The position numbers were made by a program, and so were the translations under genes. From contig NZ_JACJTR010000002.1 of the NCBI RefSeq assembly GCF_014698795.1, forward strand, positions 186,001 to 250,000: a stretch of DNA of 64,000 nucleotides, given 5' to 3'. The DNA comes from Nostoc sp. FACHB-892 (GTDB lineage: Bacteria; Cyanobacteriota; Cyanobacteriia; Cyanobacteriales; Nostocaceae). This document shows positions 9,414-17,667 of the stretch, in pieces (position 1 is the stretch's first letter; the number at the start of each line of letters is the position of its first letter). A model generated the notes under the pieces. It was not told where the DNA came from. It worked only from the letters and a program-made list of their open reading frames with translations, and searched no databases.

Positions 9414-10304
9414 ATGAGCAGGGGAATTTATATTGTTGCTAATGACCGTGTTATCGATAATGCGATCGCCTTACTCAATAGCATTCGTTACTATGACCCA
9501 AATGTAACCATTTATCTTATACCATTTAATGAAAATTATCAGAAGGTAGCAGAGCAGCTTGCTACTTTACACAACGTCCAAGTTTTCCCAGATTTAGAAT
9601 TTATTGATAAATTTACCAAGCGCATCGGAGAAATTTTTGATAGAGATTTTCTCGCTTTACCTAATAAAATGCGTAAACTGGTGGCCTGGTTTGGCCCTTT
9701 AGATGAGTTTATTTATATTGATACTGATATTGTCGTTTTTGAAAAAATCGTTGATAATTTAGACAAACTTTCAGAAGTCGATTTCTTCTGTTGTGATTAC
9801 CATCATGCCAATGACAAGCTGCGAAATATCTTTTCCCCATTTGTAAAAGAGCAGCAAATTTTTTCTGATGCCCAACTTCAAGACGTTTTCAATAGCGGTT
9901 TTTGGGCTTCGAGAAAAGGAGTTATTACCGAACAACAAATGGATGAAGCTTTGCAAGAGTGCGCAGCGCATCGAGAATATTTCGATTTTTCTGAAGGAGT
10001 TACAGACCAACCTATTTTAAATTATCTTGTTCTCAAACTAATTGCCAAACGTGGGAATCTCGTCAAAATTCCTGGGGGAGGCCCTGGTAGTTGGGCGGGT
10101 TCCCAAAATTTCCAACAGCAAGACTACGCCCTCTATGACCGAGGACAAAGACTAAAATATCTCCATTGGGCTGGTACACGAATGAAAACTGGTAGTCCTT
10201 ATTGGCAATTGTGGGAACACTATCGCTACCTCCATGAGGGTAAATTCGCCTTTATACCTAAACTAACTCGCCGTTTATTTCCTTTTGTTGCTGCCCGCAC
10301 TTAA
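9414..10304 (+). CDS. GT-A fold glycosyltransferase-like protein, tandem paralogue 2
   Basis: The protein has 296 residues and the same architecture as its neighbours: start SRGIYIVANDRVIDNAIALL, DxD at 103-105 (FIYIDTDIVVFE), then NSGFWASRKGV and DQPILNYLVLK. It is the shortest and most diverged of the three tandem copies. ATG is preceded by AAGGATAATTT, a usable ribosome site. The DxD and surrounding hydrophobics are intact, so it is probably active. Donor and acceptor are unknown. Confidence 0.7.
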   Translation: MSRGIYIVANDRVIDNAIALLNSIRYYDPNVTIYLIPFNENYQKVAEQLATLHNVQVFPDLEFIDKFTKRIGEIFDRDFLALPNKMRKLVAWFGPLDEFIYIDTDIVVFEKIVDNLDKLSEVDFFCCDYHHANDKLRNIFSPFVKEQQIFSDAQLQDVFNSGFWASRKGVITEQQMDEALQECAAHREYFDFSEGVTDQPILNYLVLKLIAKRGNLVKIPGGGPGSWAGSQNFQQQDYALYDRGQRLKYLHWAGTRMKTGSPYWQLWEHYRYLHEGKFAFIPKLTRRLFPFVAART

Positions 10305-10320
10305 TATTAGGAGTATCCCA

Positions 10321-11349
10321 ATGATTGATGGCATTTACACCCTAGCGAATGATGTTGTCTATGACCAACTAGTTGCGCTACTCAACAGCGTAGAAGCTAA
10401 TGCTGGTAGACAAATTCCTGTTTGTGTAATTCCATATAATGAGCAGTTAGACAAGGTAAAGGCAGAGATTGCAGCTAGGGATAATGTCACCTTATTTGAA
10501 GACTCTGCTTCCATAGCTCGCTGGGAGGATTTTGGCACTCGTATCTGGAAAGCTCATCCAAGAGCATTAAAACTGTGGAAAGAATATGGTTTACCAGACA
10601 ATTATCGCATAGAAAGGCATCGAAAACTTTGCTGTCTAGATGGCCCATTTGACAAATTTATCTTCTTTGACGGAGATACTTTGTTGATGAAATCACTCGA
10701 TTATGTTTATCAAAAATTGGATGAATATGATTGGATTACGAATGACTTTCAATATAAATCAGATTTGAATTATATTTTCAATTGGACAGAAGATAAGCTC
10801 AAAAAAGTTTTTTCCCTAAAAAATATTAGTAAACATATTTTTTGTTCCGGTTGGTTTGCTTCTAAAAAGGGTATTTTTGACGATGCAATGTTAGTAAGCT
10901 TACTAGAAAAGTTAGAAGCAGGTGAAGCTGATGCACTGGCGTGGGCAGATTCCGACCAAACAGTTCTCAACTATTTAGTTTTACGAAGTGGAATCTCTTA
11001 CTATAATTACGCCTTTGATGATTCAGCGACTGGTAACCACTGGGCTTCTAAATTTGATGTTGTAGATAATATTCTTTACGACCAAGGACAACCACTTACC
11101 TACATTCACTATATGAGTGTATCTTCTTCAGATTTTGCGAGGCTTTGCACTGGTGAAGATGTTAATGTTCCATATCGAGATGTGTTTTTGCATTACAGAT
11201 ATTTAAAAGCACCAGAACAGAGACCCAAAACCTTTAAGCGTCAGAGTCCGCTAATGCGTCTGCAAAAGACTACTACAAGTTTTTTCAATCAGAAAGTCAA
11301 TAATATTAAGCTTAACTATCGGAATTTAAAGGGTAAAATGACTAAGTAA
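10321..11349 (+). CDS. GT-A fold glycosyltransferase-like protein, tandem paralogue 3
   Basis: The protein has 342 residues when started at MIDGIYTLANDVVYDQLVALL. I chose this ATG because AGGAG lies 8 bases upstream and the start aligns with paralogue 1. A longer frame opens at 10285 inside the previous gene. DxD is at 117-119 (FIFFDGDTLLMKSL), followed by SGWFASKKGIF and DQTVLNYLVLR. Residues 95-120 (IERHRKLCCLDGPFDKFIFF) closely match paralogue 1 (AHRRFCAFDGPFDKFIYL), showing these two are the nearer pair. It is the last gene of the cluster, and a convergent gene follows. Confidence 0.7.
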   Translation: MIDGIYTLANDVVYDQLVALLNSVEANAGRQIPVCVIPYNEQLDKVKAEIAARDNVTLFEDSASIARWEDFGTRIWKAHPRALKLWKEYGLPDNYRIERHRKLCCLDGPFDKFIFFDGDTLLMKSLDYVYQKLDEYDWITNDFQYKSDLNYIFNWTEDKLKKVFSLKNISKHIFCSGWFASKKGIFDDAMLVSLLEKLEAGEADALAWADSDQTVLNYLVLRSGISYYNYAFDDSATGNHWASKFDVVDNILYDQGQPLTYIHYMSVSSSDFARLCTGEDVNVPYRDVFLHYRYLKAPEQRPKTFKRQSPLMRLQKTTTSFFNQKVNNIKLNYRNLKGKMTK

Positions 11350-11448
11350 TGAAGTATTCACCACTAGATAATGATCTCATTTTTAGTAGAGCATCTTGCT
11401 GGCGGTGAATATTAACGTAATTTGGATGTTTATAAGGTATCCTACTAT

Positions 11449-11823
11449 CTAAGAAGGAGAATCTAAATCTAAAGATTGCATACCTTCGCGTTCTATAAAA
11501 GTCATCATACTTCCCAACTGCAACCAAACTAATAAACAAGTAAACAGACTAATTGGTAAACCGACCCCTAAAGCTAAGGAGTTGGGAAAGCCAAATATTG
11601 CTAAACCTGAAGACAGAAATAGACAAGTACCGCCAGTTATACCGATAAATGGCACAAATAATTGTTTTAGTGAAGAACGCGGTTTAGTATTTTCTGTGCG
11701 GTCGCTTGGCCATTGCTGCATAATTACTTTCAACGTGCCAGATAATGCTAAACCAGATGTTAATGCTGTTAAAAAGCCAACAAGTAACAGAAAATAAGGC
11801 GGTTGCAGAGGAAAATAGTACAT
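11449..11823 (-). CDS. Small membrane protein, conserved-looking, function unknown
   Basis: The protein has 124 residues. Three hydrophobic segments are visible (about 8-32, 56-78 and 83-105), the first with LLLVGFLTALTSGLALSGTL. A short Lys/Arg-rich loop lies between segments 1 and 2 (DRTENTKPRSSLKQ). I do not recognise a functional family. It is convergent with the glycan cluster and lies 28 bases downstream of the UbiB-like kinase stop on the same strand, so it is possibly co-transcribed with it. Confidence 0.6.
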   Translation of the reverse strand: MYYFPLQPPYFLLLVGFLTALTSGLALSGTLKVIMQQWPSDRTENTKPRSSLKQLFVPFIGITGGTCLFLSSGLAIFGFPNSLALGVGLPISLFTCLLVWLQLGSMMTFIEREGMQSLDLDSPS

Positions 11824-11851
11824 GAAAACTCCTGATTTATATTAAAAATTT

Positions 11852-13576
11852 TTACTTTTTGTTTGTTGGCTGGTTCTCAGCAAAAGGCTCAAGGAATGTA
11901 GCGTTTGGGAGGATAGCAGATGCGCCTTGTCTGGATAAGTCTGTTAAAATGCCGATCGCTACATTTAATAAACGATCCGGTTTTATGTCATCTTTAACCA
12001 GGTTCCACAGGCGTTGGACATCTTCGGTGTGGAGGCGGTCATCTTCGGTGAGAGCAAGCACCAGCTGCCGCCGCAGAAACTTGCCTTCTTCCGAGATTAA
12101 ATATTGGAATCCCATCTGGGCTGTGGGCAACACATCAAAGTTGTTATCAGTCCGAGCGATCGCAATTAAATTTTCTAAACGCTGCCACTGAAATTTACCA
12201 TCTTTGAATAACACATTCAATAATCGTCGCCGTAATTCCGGCGATTCCCCTGTTAGCAACCGCCGTGCTATATAGGGATAACCCACTTCAATAATTTTGA
12301 AATCTGGGTTGAGGCTAAGGGCAATACCTTCTTGAGTCACCAAGGAACGAATAATCAAAGCAAACTTTGCCGGAACTCGGAAAGGATATTCGTACATCAG
12401 TTCCGAGAATTCATCGGTAATAGTTTTGAAGTTAAAATCTTTGACATTTTTGCCAATAGCGTTTCCTAGCACCGCTTCTAATGCTGGCACTATCGGGCAA
12501 ATATTCGTGTCTGGAGTCAAAAATCCTAATTTTACAAAATCTTCGGCTAAGTCGGTGTAGTCTTTATTCACCAAATGCACCAGTGCATCCACCAGTGTTT
12601 CTTTGGTGGTTTCCTCCAACTGATCCATCATGCCGAAGTCAATATAAGCCATGCGACCATCGGGTACAGCAAACAAATTGCCGGGATGAGGATCAGCATG
12701 AAAGAAGCCGTATTCTAAAAGCTGTTGCAAACCCGATGTAACGCCAATTTGAATAATCGCTTCTGGATCTAAACCTGCTTCGCGGATGCGTTTAGTATCT
12801 GTCAACTTGAAGCCGTCAATCCATTCCAGCGTTAAAACGTGGGTATTAGTGTAACGCCAGTAAATGCCTGGAACTTTTACCTGCGGGTCGTTGCGGAAGT
12901 TGCTAGCAAATTTTTCGGCGTTGCGACCTTCATTTATATAATCGATTTCTTCAAATAGCTTCGTGCCAAACTCGTCCACGATTAAAGTTAGGTCGTGACC
13001 GAGATTAAGAGGTAACCAAGGGGCTACCCAACTCGCCCCCCACCGCAATAAATAGAGGTCACGGGTGAGAGTCGGGCGTAAGTTGGGGCGTTGCACCTTC
13101 ACTGCGACTTCTTCGCCACTAATTAGACGACCACGATATACTTGACCCAAGCTAGCTGCTGCTACTGGGCTAGGCGACAGTTCGCTAAAACATTCGTGAA
13201 TAGGACGGTCGAGTTCAGTTTCGATAATTTTGTAAGCGATCGCATTATCGAAAGGTGGTAACTGGTCTTGTAACTTGATCAGTTCTTCTAAAAAATCTTT
13301 GCGTATCAGGTCAGGTCTCGTAGAGAGGGCTTGACCAACTTTAATAAAGGTCGGGCCGAGGCGGGTGAGCAGTTCTCGCAACTGGATAGCTCGTTTACCC
13401 TTGTTCTGCTCAACTTTATCTTGCCATTCGTCCCACTTGAGACTGAGTATAAATCCTGCGAAAGAGGAGATAATCCTTAGCAGTCGCCCCCAGGCTAGCC
13501 AAGGACGGGAACTATAATAGCGAGTGATCGCCTCTGGATTATAGAGTTTTAGCAGAGCAGGTTGATACTGACCCAC
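11852..13576 (-). CDS. ABC1/AarF/UbiB family atypical protein kinase
   Basis: The protein has about 574 residues from GTG at 13576 (GVGQYQPALLKLYNP). The frame opens 20 codons further upstream at a TTG (13636). I prefer 13576 because GAGG lies about 11 bases upstream and homologues I recall begin MGQYQP. Visible motifs are the KxGQ loop (FIKVGQALSTRPDLI), the Ala-rich nucleotide loop AAASLGQVYRG, the catalytic HADPHPGNLF and IDFGMMDQ. Bacterial members support ubiquinone biosynthesis, and in cyanobacteria and plastids they affect quinone or lipid metabolism. It is cytosolic or membrane-associated, with a C-terminal hydrophobic stretch (LLNVAIGILTDLS). Confidence 0.88.
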   Translation of the reverse strand: MGQYQPALLKLYNPEAITRYYSSRPWLAWGRLLRIISSFAGFILSLKWDEWQDKVEQNKGKRAIQLRELLTRLGPTFIKVGQALSTRPDLIRKDFLEELIKLQDQLPPFDNAIAYKIIETELDRPIHECFSELSPSPVAAASLGQVYRGRLISGEEVAVKVQRPNLRPTLTRDLYLLRWGASWVAPWLPLNLGHDLTLIVDEFGTKLFEEIDYINEGRNAEKFASNFRNDPQVKVPGIYWRYTNTHVLTLEWIDGFKLTDTKRIREAGLDPEAIIQIGVTSGLQQLLEYGFFHADPHPGNLFAVPDGRMAYIDFGMMDQLEETTKETLVDALVHLVNKDYTDLAEDFVKLGFLTPDTNICPIVPALEAVLGNAIGKNVKDFNFKTITDEFSELMYEYPFRVPAKFALIIRSLVTQEGIALSLNPDFKIIEVGYPYIARRLLTGESPELRRRLLNVLFKDGKFQWQRLENLIAIARTDNNFDVLPTAQMGFQYLISEEGKFLRRQLVLALTEDDRLHTEDVQRLWNLVKDDIKPDRLLNVAIGILTDLSRQGASAILPNATFLEPFAENQPTNKK

Positions 13577-14055
13577 GCCTTTTTTTGCCTCTTCAACTGA
13601 AAAATTTACAATGATAGTTTTTCTCCTAACCCACAATTTACTTGCAAGTTCAGGATAGCGGTAGTCTTTTATCTAAAACAACTAGAACTCTTACCCTTTT
13701 GGGATACTGTTCGCGGTGATTTTAGCTTATGTTACTGCCTAAGATTTATTTATCTTTTTCTTAATTATACTTTATAAAACTACAACTACTTATCAAGATT
13801 TCAGAGGATTTTATTTTTTCTTAACTATTATTTATAAAAATATAAATATCTATCTGTGTTTGATTATGCAGATTTAAATAAACTGGGATCAGAAGTAATT
13901 TTATTTACTAACAGTTATATAGAGTAGTAGTACTATTACTGCCTTGGATTTAATCTTCGTTACCATTCCCACCTTGGAATAAATTCCAAGGATAATGGCT
14001 CAAATCTTCTCAAAAGGACTAAATACAAAATTTTCAGCCATGTAGAAGGCTATCT

Positions 14056-14166
14056 TATAGCGGTTCTCAGTCGAGTAGGTATAGAAACCCCACCCCCAAG
14101 CTCCTCTAATAGTAAGCGAGGAGCTTGCTCTGATATACCTCATTTGATTAGGAAAAGCTACTATAT
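14056..14166. repeat. Degenerate MITE-like Nostoc intergenic repeat
   Basis: The stretch begins TATAGCGGTTCTCAGTCGAG and ends in CTACTATA. Its ends are imperfect inverted repeats of each other (both read TATAG inward and contain a GGTATA box). The centre has CCCCACCCCC and a 9-bp hairpin (AAGCTCCTC at 14098-14106 with GAGGAGCTT at 14118-14126). This pattern is a familiar intergenic repeat in Nostoc genomes. The copy looks decayed. Confidence 0.45.
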
Positions 14167-14379
14167 AAACGGAAAATTTCAGTCTACTTGAGTGAACTTT
14201 AGCTATCAGCCCAGAACTTGAGTAGTCAAAAGTCAAAAAGCTTGTGTTATCAGCTTTTCCCTGATTGTGAATGGTATCTCTATTTACGCCGTGCTGTACT
14301 AGGACTAAAATTAGTATAGTTAGGTGGAAGAATCAACCTCCGACTCATAATAAAATTATTATTTATAAATGGTATAAAT

Positions 14380-14421
14380 TTGGTAATTGGTAGTGATTTT
14401 GCTACACTTACCAATTACCAA
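14380..14421 (-). terminator. Inverted repeat, possible terminator of the M1 peptidase gene
   Basis: A perfect 13-bp inverted repeat (TTGGTAATTGGTA at 14380-14392, TACCAATTACCAA at 14409-14421) lies about 27 bases past the minus-strand stop. Only a weak T-rich tract (ATTTATA) follows on the minus strand, so termination efficiency is doubtful. Confidence 0.35.
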
Positions 14422-14448
14422 TTAGCTACTTTTAACCATCGTGCAATG

Positions 14449-17112
14449 CTATTTAGATTTTGCCTCCAAGTTTTCTAAACGGCTTCTCAATTCCTGATTT
14501 TGTTGTTTGAGTTGGTCAAAATCCTCACGCAATTGACGCAGGGTTTTTTCTGAACCAATATTCTTTTGCACCTTAGAAATTTCTTCTTCAGCATAGCGAC
14601 GTACACGCCCATCGGCTGTTTGTTCAGCTAGCGATCGCAAAATCCCAACTGCTTTGGGTGTTTCCATTTGTCCTAATGCTGCTGCTACCGCCACTTGCGT
14701 TAAAAAGAAGGTTTCTTTAGCTAGTTCTGTTAATTGTTCTAAAATTCGTTCCAAATTAACCGGACTTTGACCTACAGAAATCTTTCCTAAAGCGCGAATT
14801 GTGGCTAAACGTAGAGGTTGTGGTACACCGAGTTTGGTGTATTCGAGCAAGACATTTAAAGCTGCTTCCGAGGTTTTGAATTCAGCTAAACCAGCAATTG
14901 CACCACTCCGCACTACTTCATTCCAACCTGCTTTGTCTTCTAAAACGCCTTTTAGCAGCTTTAATACCTTGTCTTCCTTGGGTTTTTCTTTCAAGTTAGT
15001 AGATGCGTACGCGAAACCCGTCGCAGACATCGCTCCGATTACACGAGAGGCTGTTGCTTCCACGTAATAACTAGGATCGCCTTTTTGCACTATCCCTCTT
15101 ACAACTTTATAGCTTTCAGCAGTTTTAATTTGAGCAAGTGCTTCCACTACAGATCGCCGTACGTAAGCATTTTTATCTTTTAAGCCAACAACTAAGCCAT
15201 CAAAGGTTTGGTCTAAATTAATTTTGGCTAGTTGTTTCGCCACTTCCACACGCACGCCCCACAATGGGTCATTTTTGAGCGCCGCAGATAGTACTTTTGT
15301 CGCTTCTAACCCGCCTTTTTTCGTCAAAGCTTCTGCTGCATAGATGCGCGAAATCGGGTCGGGGTCAGATTCTAATTGTGCTTTTAACTCTGGTATTGGA
15401 TACTCTAAAGCTACTGTTTTCAGGTAATTATTCCCAACATCAAAGCTGATAAATTGAGGCTTATTTTCTAAGGGAAAGTAGAAGCTTTGTTCTCGTTCAT
15501 TTACCCTCACTAAAAAAGTTTTAAGTTGTGAGTTAGGGGTGATGAGTTGAGAATTATTTTTAATTCCTAAATCCTCACTTCTCACTTCTGCTTGTTGCCT
15601 ATAGCCAAAGCCAATAGGTATTTTTAAATCAAACAAATCCTTACTACCATTTTTACCTTCAGCAGCTTGGGTTTGAGTTACCGTAATTTTTGCCAAATTA
15701 GCATCACTATCCCAAGAGTAAGCTACTTTAAAATCGGGATGACCACCACGATAAACGTATTGGTCAAAGAGGAATAAAAGATTACGTCCGGTAGCCTTTT
15801 CAATCGCCCTGAGTAAATCTATTGTTTCTACGGTTTTGTGGGCATTATCTTGAACAAATGTTTGGATAGCCTGCCAAAACAATTCATCTCCTAATTGGGC
15901 GCGAATCATGTGATAAACACAAGACCCTTTTTCGTAGATGTGGCGATCGTAAAGTTCAATAGCTTCGCGGTAGACATGCGTTACCATTGGACGACGATAG
16001 CGGCTGCTATCTTCACTAATGTAACGACGAGCTTCCAATAAACGATAGTAAGCTGCTTCTTCTAGACTATATTCCTGTTCTGTCCACATCACCTCAGAAT
16101 AGGAAGCCATCCCTTCCTTAATCCAAGCATGAGACCAATGCTTAATTATCACCAAATCACCAAACCACTGGTGCGCGAGTTCGTGGACGACTAAACTTTC
16201 TGTATTGCGGTTATCTAAAGCGGCACGTTCATCCAGCAAACATCTATCTGTTAACAGGGTTGTGGAGGTATTTTCCATCCCACCAAAGATGAAGTCATCG
16301 ACGCAAACCTGAGCGTATTTTGGGAAAGGATATGGATAACCGTACTTTTGACTCAAAAATTCGATCATGCGGGGAGTTTTGCCCATGCTGCGTTTAGCAT
16401 CTTCTTCCCGCCCCTTTTCTACGTAGTAGGTAACTGGTTTCCCCTTCCATTCATCCCGAATTTCGGCAAAGTCACCTACTGCCAAAGTCATTAAGTAGGT
16501 AGGATGAACTTGTTGCTGTGACCAATGGTAGATTTTGTAATCACCATCTTCTGTAGTATCAATTAGTTCGCCGTTAGAAATTGCCACCAGAGGGTTGGGA
16601 ACACGAACGCGAATTTCTGAAGTAGACAGTTGTCCTGGATAGTCAAAGCAGGGGAACCAAAAGCGAGAGTCTTCGTCTTCTCCCTGAGTCCAAACTTGAG
16701 TAGGCTTGTTTGGGTAGTGCTTGTCTGGTTGAATAAAGTAAATACCGCGTTGTGGTTTTGCCACCGAGTAGGCGATCGCAATCAGCAAGCGTTTACCAAT
16801 CTGGGTCGCCTCAGAAAGCTGGATGGAAAGCTGTTCCCCGTCGTAGTCAAAATTTTGTGGCACCTCGTCCACCTGCACAGACTCGATATTCAGGTTGACA
16901 GCATCCAAAGTCAAACGGTCAATGCCATTACGGATTGGTAAGAGGCGAATGCTACAACTGCCCTGATAGCAAAGCTTTGGAATATCTAAGCTGAGATCGA
17001 GAAAAATATGCTCTACTTGTCCGGGGCGATCGGGGTTGTAGTGTGGTCTTGCTCCCGGTAACTCAAAAGGTTTGTGTCCGTTATTATCTGTATCAAAATA
17101 AGACTTCGACAT
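14449..17112 (-). CDS. M1 family aminopeptidase with C-terminal HEAT repeats
   Basis: The protein has 887 residues. The N-terminal beta-domain is followed by the substrate-binding GGMENTST (277-284), zinc motif HELAH (310-314) and third zinc ligand Glu333 in KEGMAS, exactly 19 residues after His314. A Tyr in IYEKGSCVYHMI suits transition-state binding. Residues about 575-850 form HEAT-type repeats (ALKNDPLWGVRVEVAKQLAK, VGLKDKNAYVRRSVVEALAQ), and the last 40 residues are a Gln/Glu-rich coiled coil. It removes N-terminal residues from peptides in the cytosol. ATG is supported by AAGGAT just upstream. Confidence 0.92.
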   Translation of the reverse strand: MSKSYFDTDNNGHKPFELPGARPHYNPDRPGQVEHIFLDLSLDIPKLCYQGSCSIRLLPIRNGIDRLTLDAVNLNIESVQVDEVPQNFDYDGEQLSIQLSEATQIGKRLLIAIAYSVAKPQRGIYFIQPDKHYPNKPTQVWTQGEDEDSRFWFPCFDYPGQLSTSEIRVRVPNPLVAISNGELIDTTEDGDYKIYHWSQQQVHPTYLMTLAVGDFAEIRDEWKGKPVTYYVEKGREEDAKRSMGKTPRMIEFLSQKYGYPYPFPKYAQVCVDDFIFGGMENTSTTLLTDRCLLDERAALDNRNTESLVVHELAHQWFGDLVIIKHWSHAWIKEGMASYSEVMWTEQEYSLEEAAYYRLLEARRYISEDSSRYRRPMVTHVYREAIELYDRHIYEKGSCVYHMIRAQLGDELFWQAIQTFVQDNAHKTVETIDLLRAIEKATGRNLLFLFDQYVYRGGHPDFKVAYSWDSDANLAKITVTQTQAAEGKNGSKDLFDLKIPIGFGYRQQAEVRSEDLGIKNNSQLITPNSQLKTFLVRVNEREQSFYFPLENKPQFISFDVGNNYLKTVALEYPIPELKAQLESDPDPISRIYAAEALTKKGGLEATKVLSAALKNDPLWGVRVEVAKQLAKINLDQTFDGLVVGLKDKNAYVRRSVVEALAQIKTAESYKVVRGIVQKGDPSYYVEATASRVIGAMSATGFAYASTNLKEKPKEDKVLKLLKGVLEDKAGWNEVVRSGAIAGLAEFKTSEAALNVLLEYTKLGVPQPLRLATIRALGKISVGQSPVNLERILEQLTELAKETFFLTQVAVAAALGQMETPKAVGILRSLAEQTADGRVRRYAEEEISKVQKNIGSEKTLRQLREDFDQLKQQNQELRSRLENLEAKSK

Positions 17113-17667
17113 TGATCCTTACTGACCTTGTAATCCTGAAAAGTCTGGCTTGGCTGGATGTAATTAAGTAAAATAGCGGTGTCTAAATGTATTTCCCACA
17201 ACAGGGCATTATGGAGGTGAGAACTCCTCTTTGGGATTGGGGGATTGAAATTAATCTCACCCGAATTTCCAAAGGTCGGCTGCCGAGCCTTGGATTTTTT
17301 TCCATATCCCTCCCGCATCTACTTTTCTTGATGTTTTGCACTTTTTTGTCATCGAGTCAAGAATCTCTTGCACCTCGATAGATTCTGATTAAGTACAAAT
17401 ACTCCCAATTGTTCTTATAACTTTAGGATAGCTTGCCTCTGTTGAGCAGGCTATTTTGTTTGAAACGAACAGCATATCATTTGCGGATTCGCTCTTCATT
17501 CTCTTGAAGTCATTTTTAGAGTAATTATTTTAGACTTCTAGCTTATAGGACTACTAATTTTATCAGTAAATACCGATCAATGAGCGGAAATTATTAATAG
17601 ATCCGAAAACTCTACAATGACACTTGTATAAATCTCGGTGACAATCTGAGCAAAAGAGGATAATAAA
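17113..17667. other. 555-base divergent intergenic region with an orphan terminator
   Basis: This spacer separates the M1 peptidase (minus) from the DUF3352 gene (plus). It contains GGAGGTGAGAACTCCTC at 17212-17228, which can fold into a short hairpin, and a terminator-like hairpin plus T-run at 17269-17302 on the plus strand with no gene before it. The 64-codon frame at 17187-17381 runs through that hairpin and lacks a ribosome site. Confidence 0.5.
17269..17302 (+). terminator. Rho-independent terminator-like hairpin without an upstream gene
   Basis: A G/C-rich imperfect stem (CCAAAGGTCGGC pairing with GCCGAGCCTTGG, small bulges) is followed directly by ATTTTTTTCC. The nearest plus-strand gene starts downstream at 17668, so the hairpin would end an unannotated short transcript starting near 17150-17200. 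A small regulatory RNA is the simplest reading. Confidence 0.45.

Larger units (their letters stand above)
13637..14448. other. 812-base intergenic region with three hairpins and a MITE-like repeat
   Basis: No convincing gene is present. A 78-codon frame at 14000-14236 overlaps repeats and lacks a ribosome site. The left part (13740-13860) is very AT-rich with a loose direct repeat. A perfect 9-bp stem with a 2-base loop lies at 13972-13991 (CCTTGGAAT/ATTCCAAGG), extended by CCAT/ATGG. A MITE-like stretch lies at 14056-14166, and a 13-bp inverted repeat at 14380-14421 is a possible terminator for the minus-strand aminopeptidase. Confidence 0.6.

Noticed and set aside
14000..14236. 78-codon minus-strand frame
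   Set aside because: It overlaps the MITE-like repeat, lacks a ribosome site and has no recognisable protein features.
17187..17381. 64-codon plus-strand frame
   Set aside because: It reads through a terminator-like hairpin and has no ribosome site.
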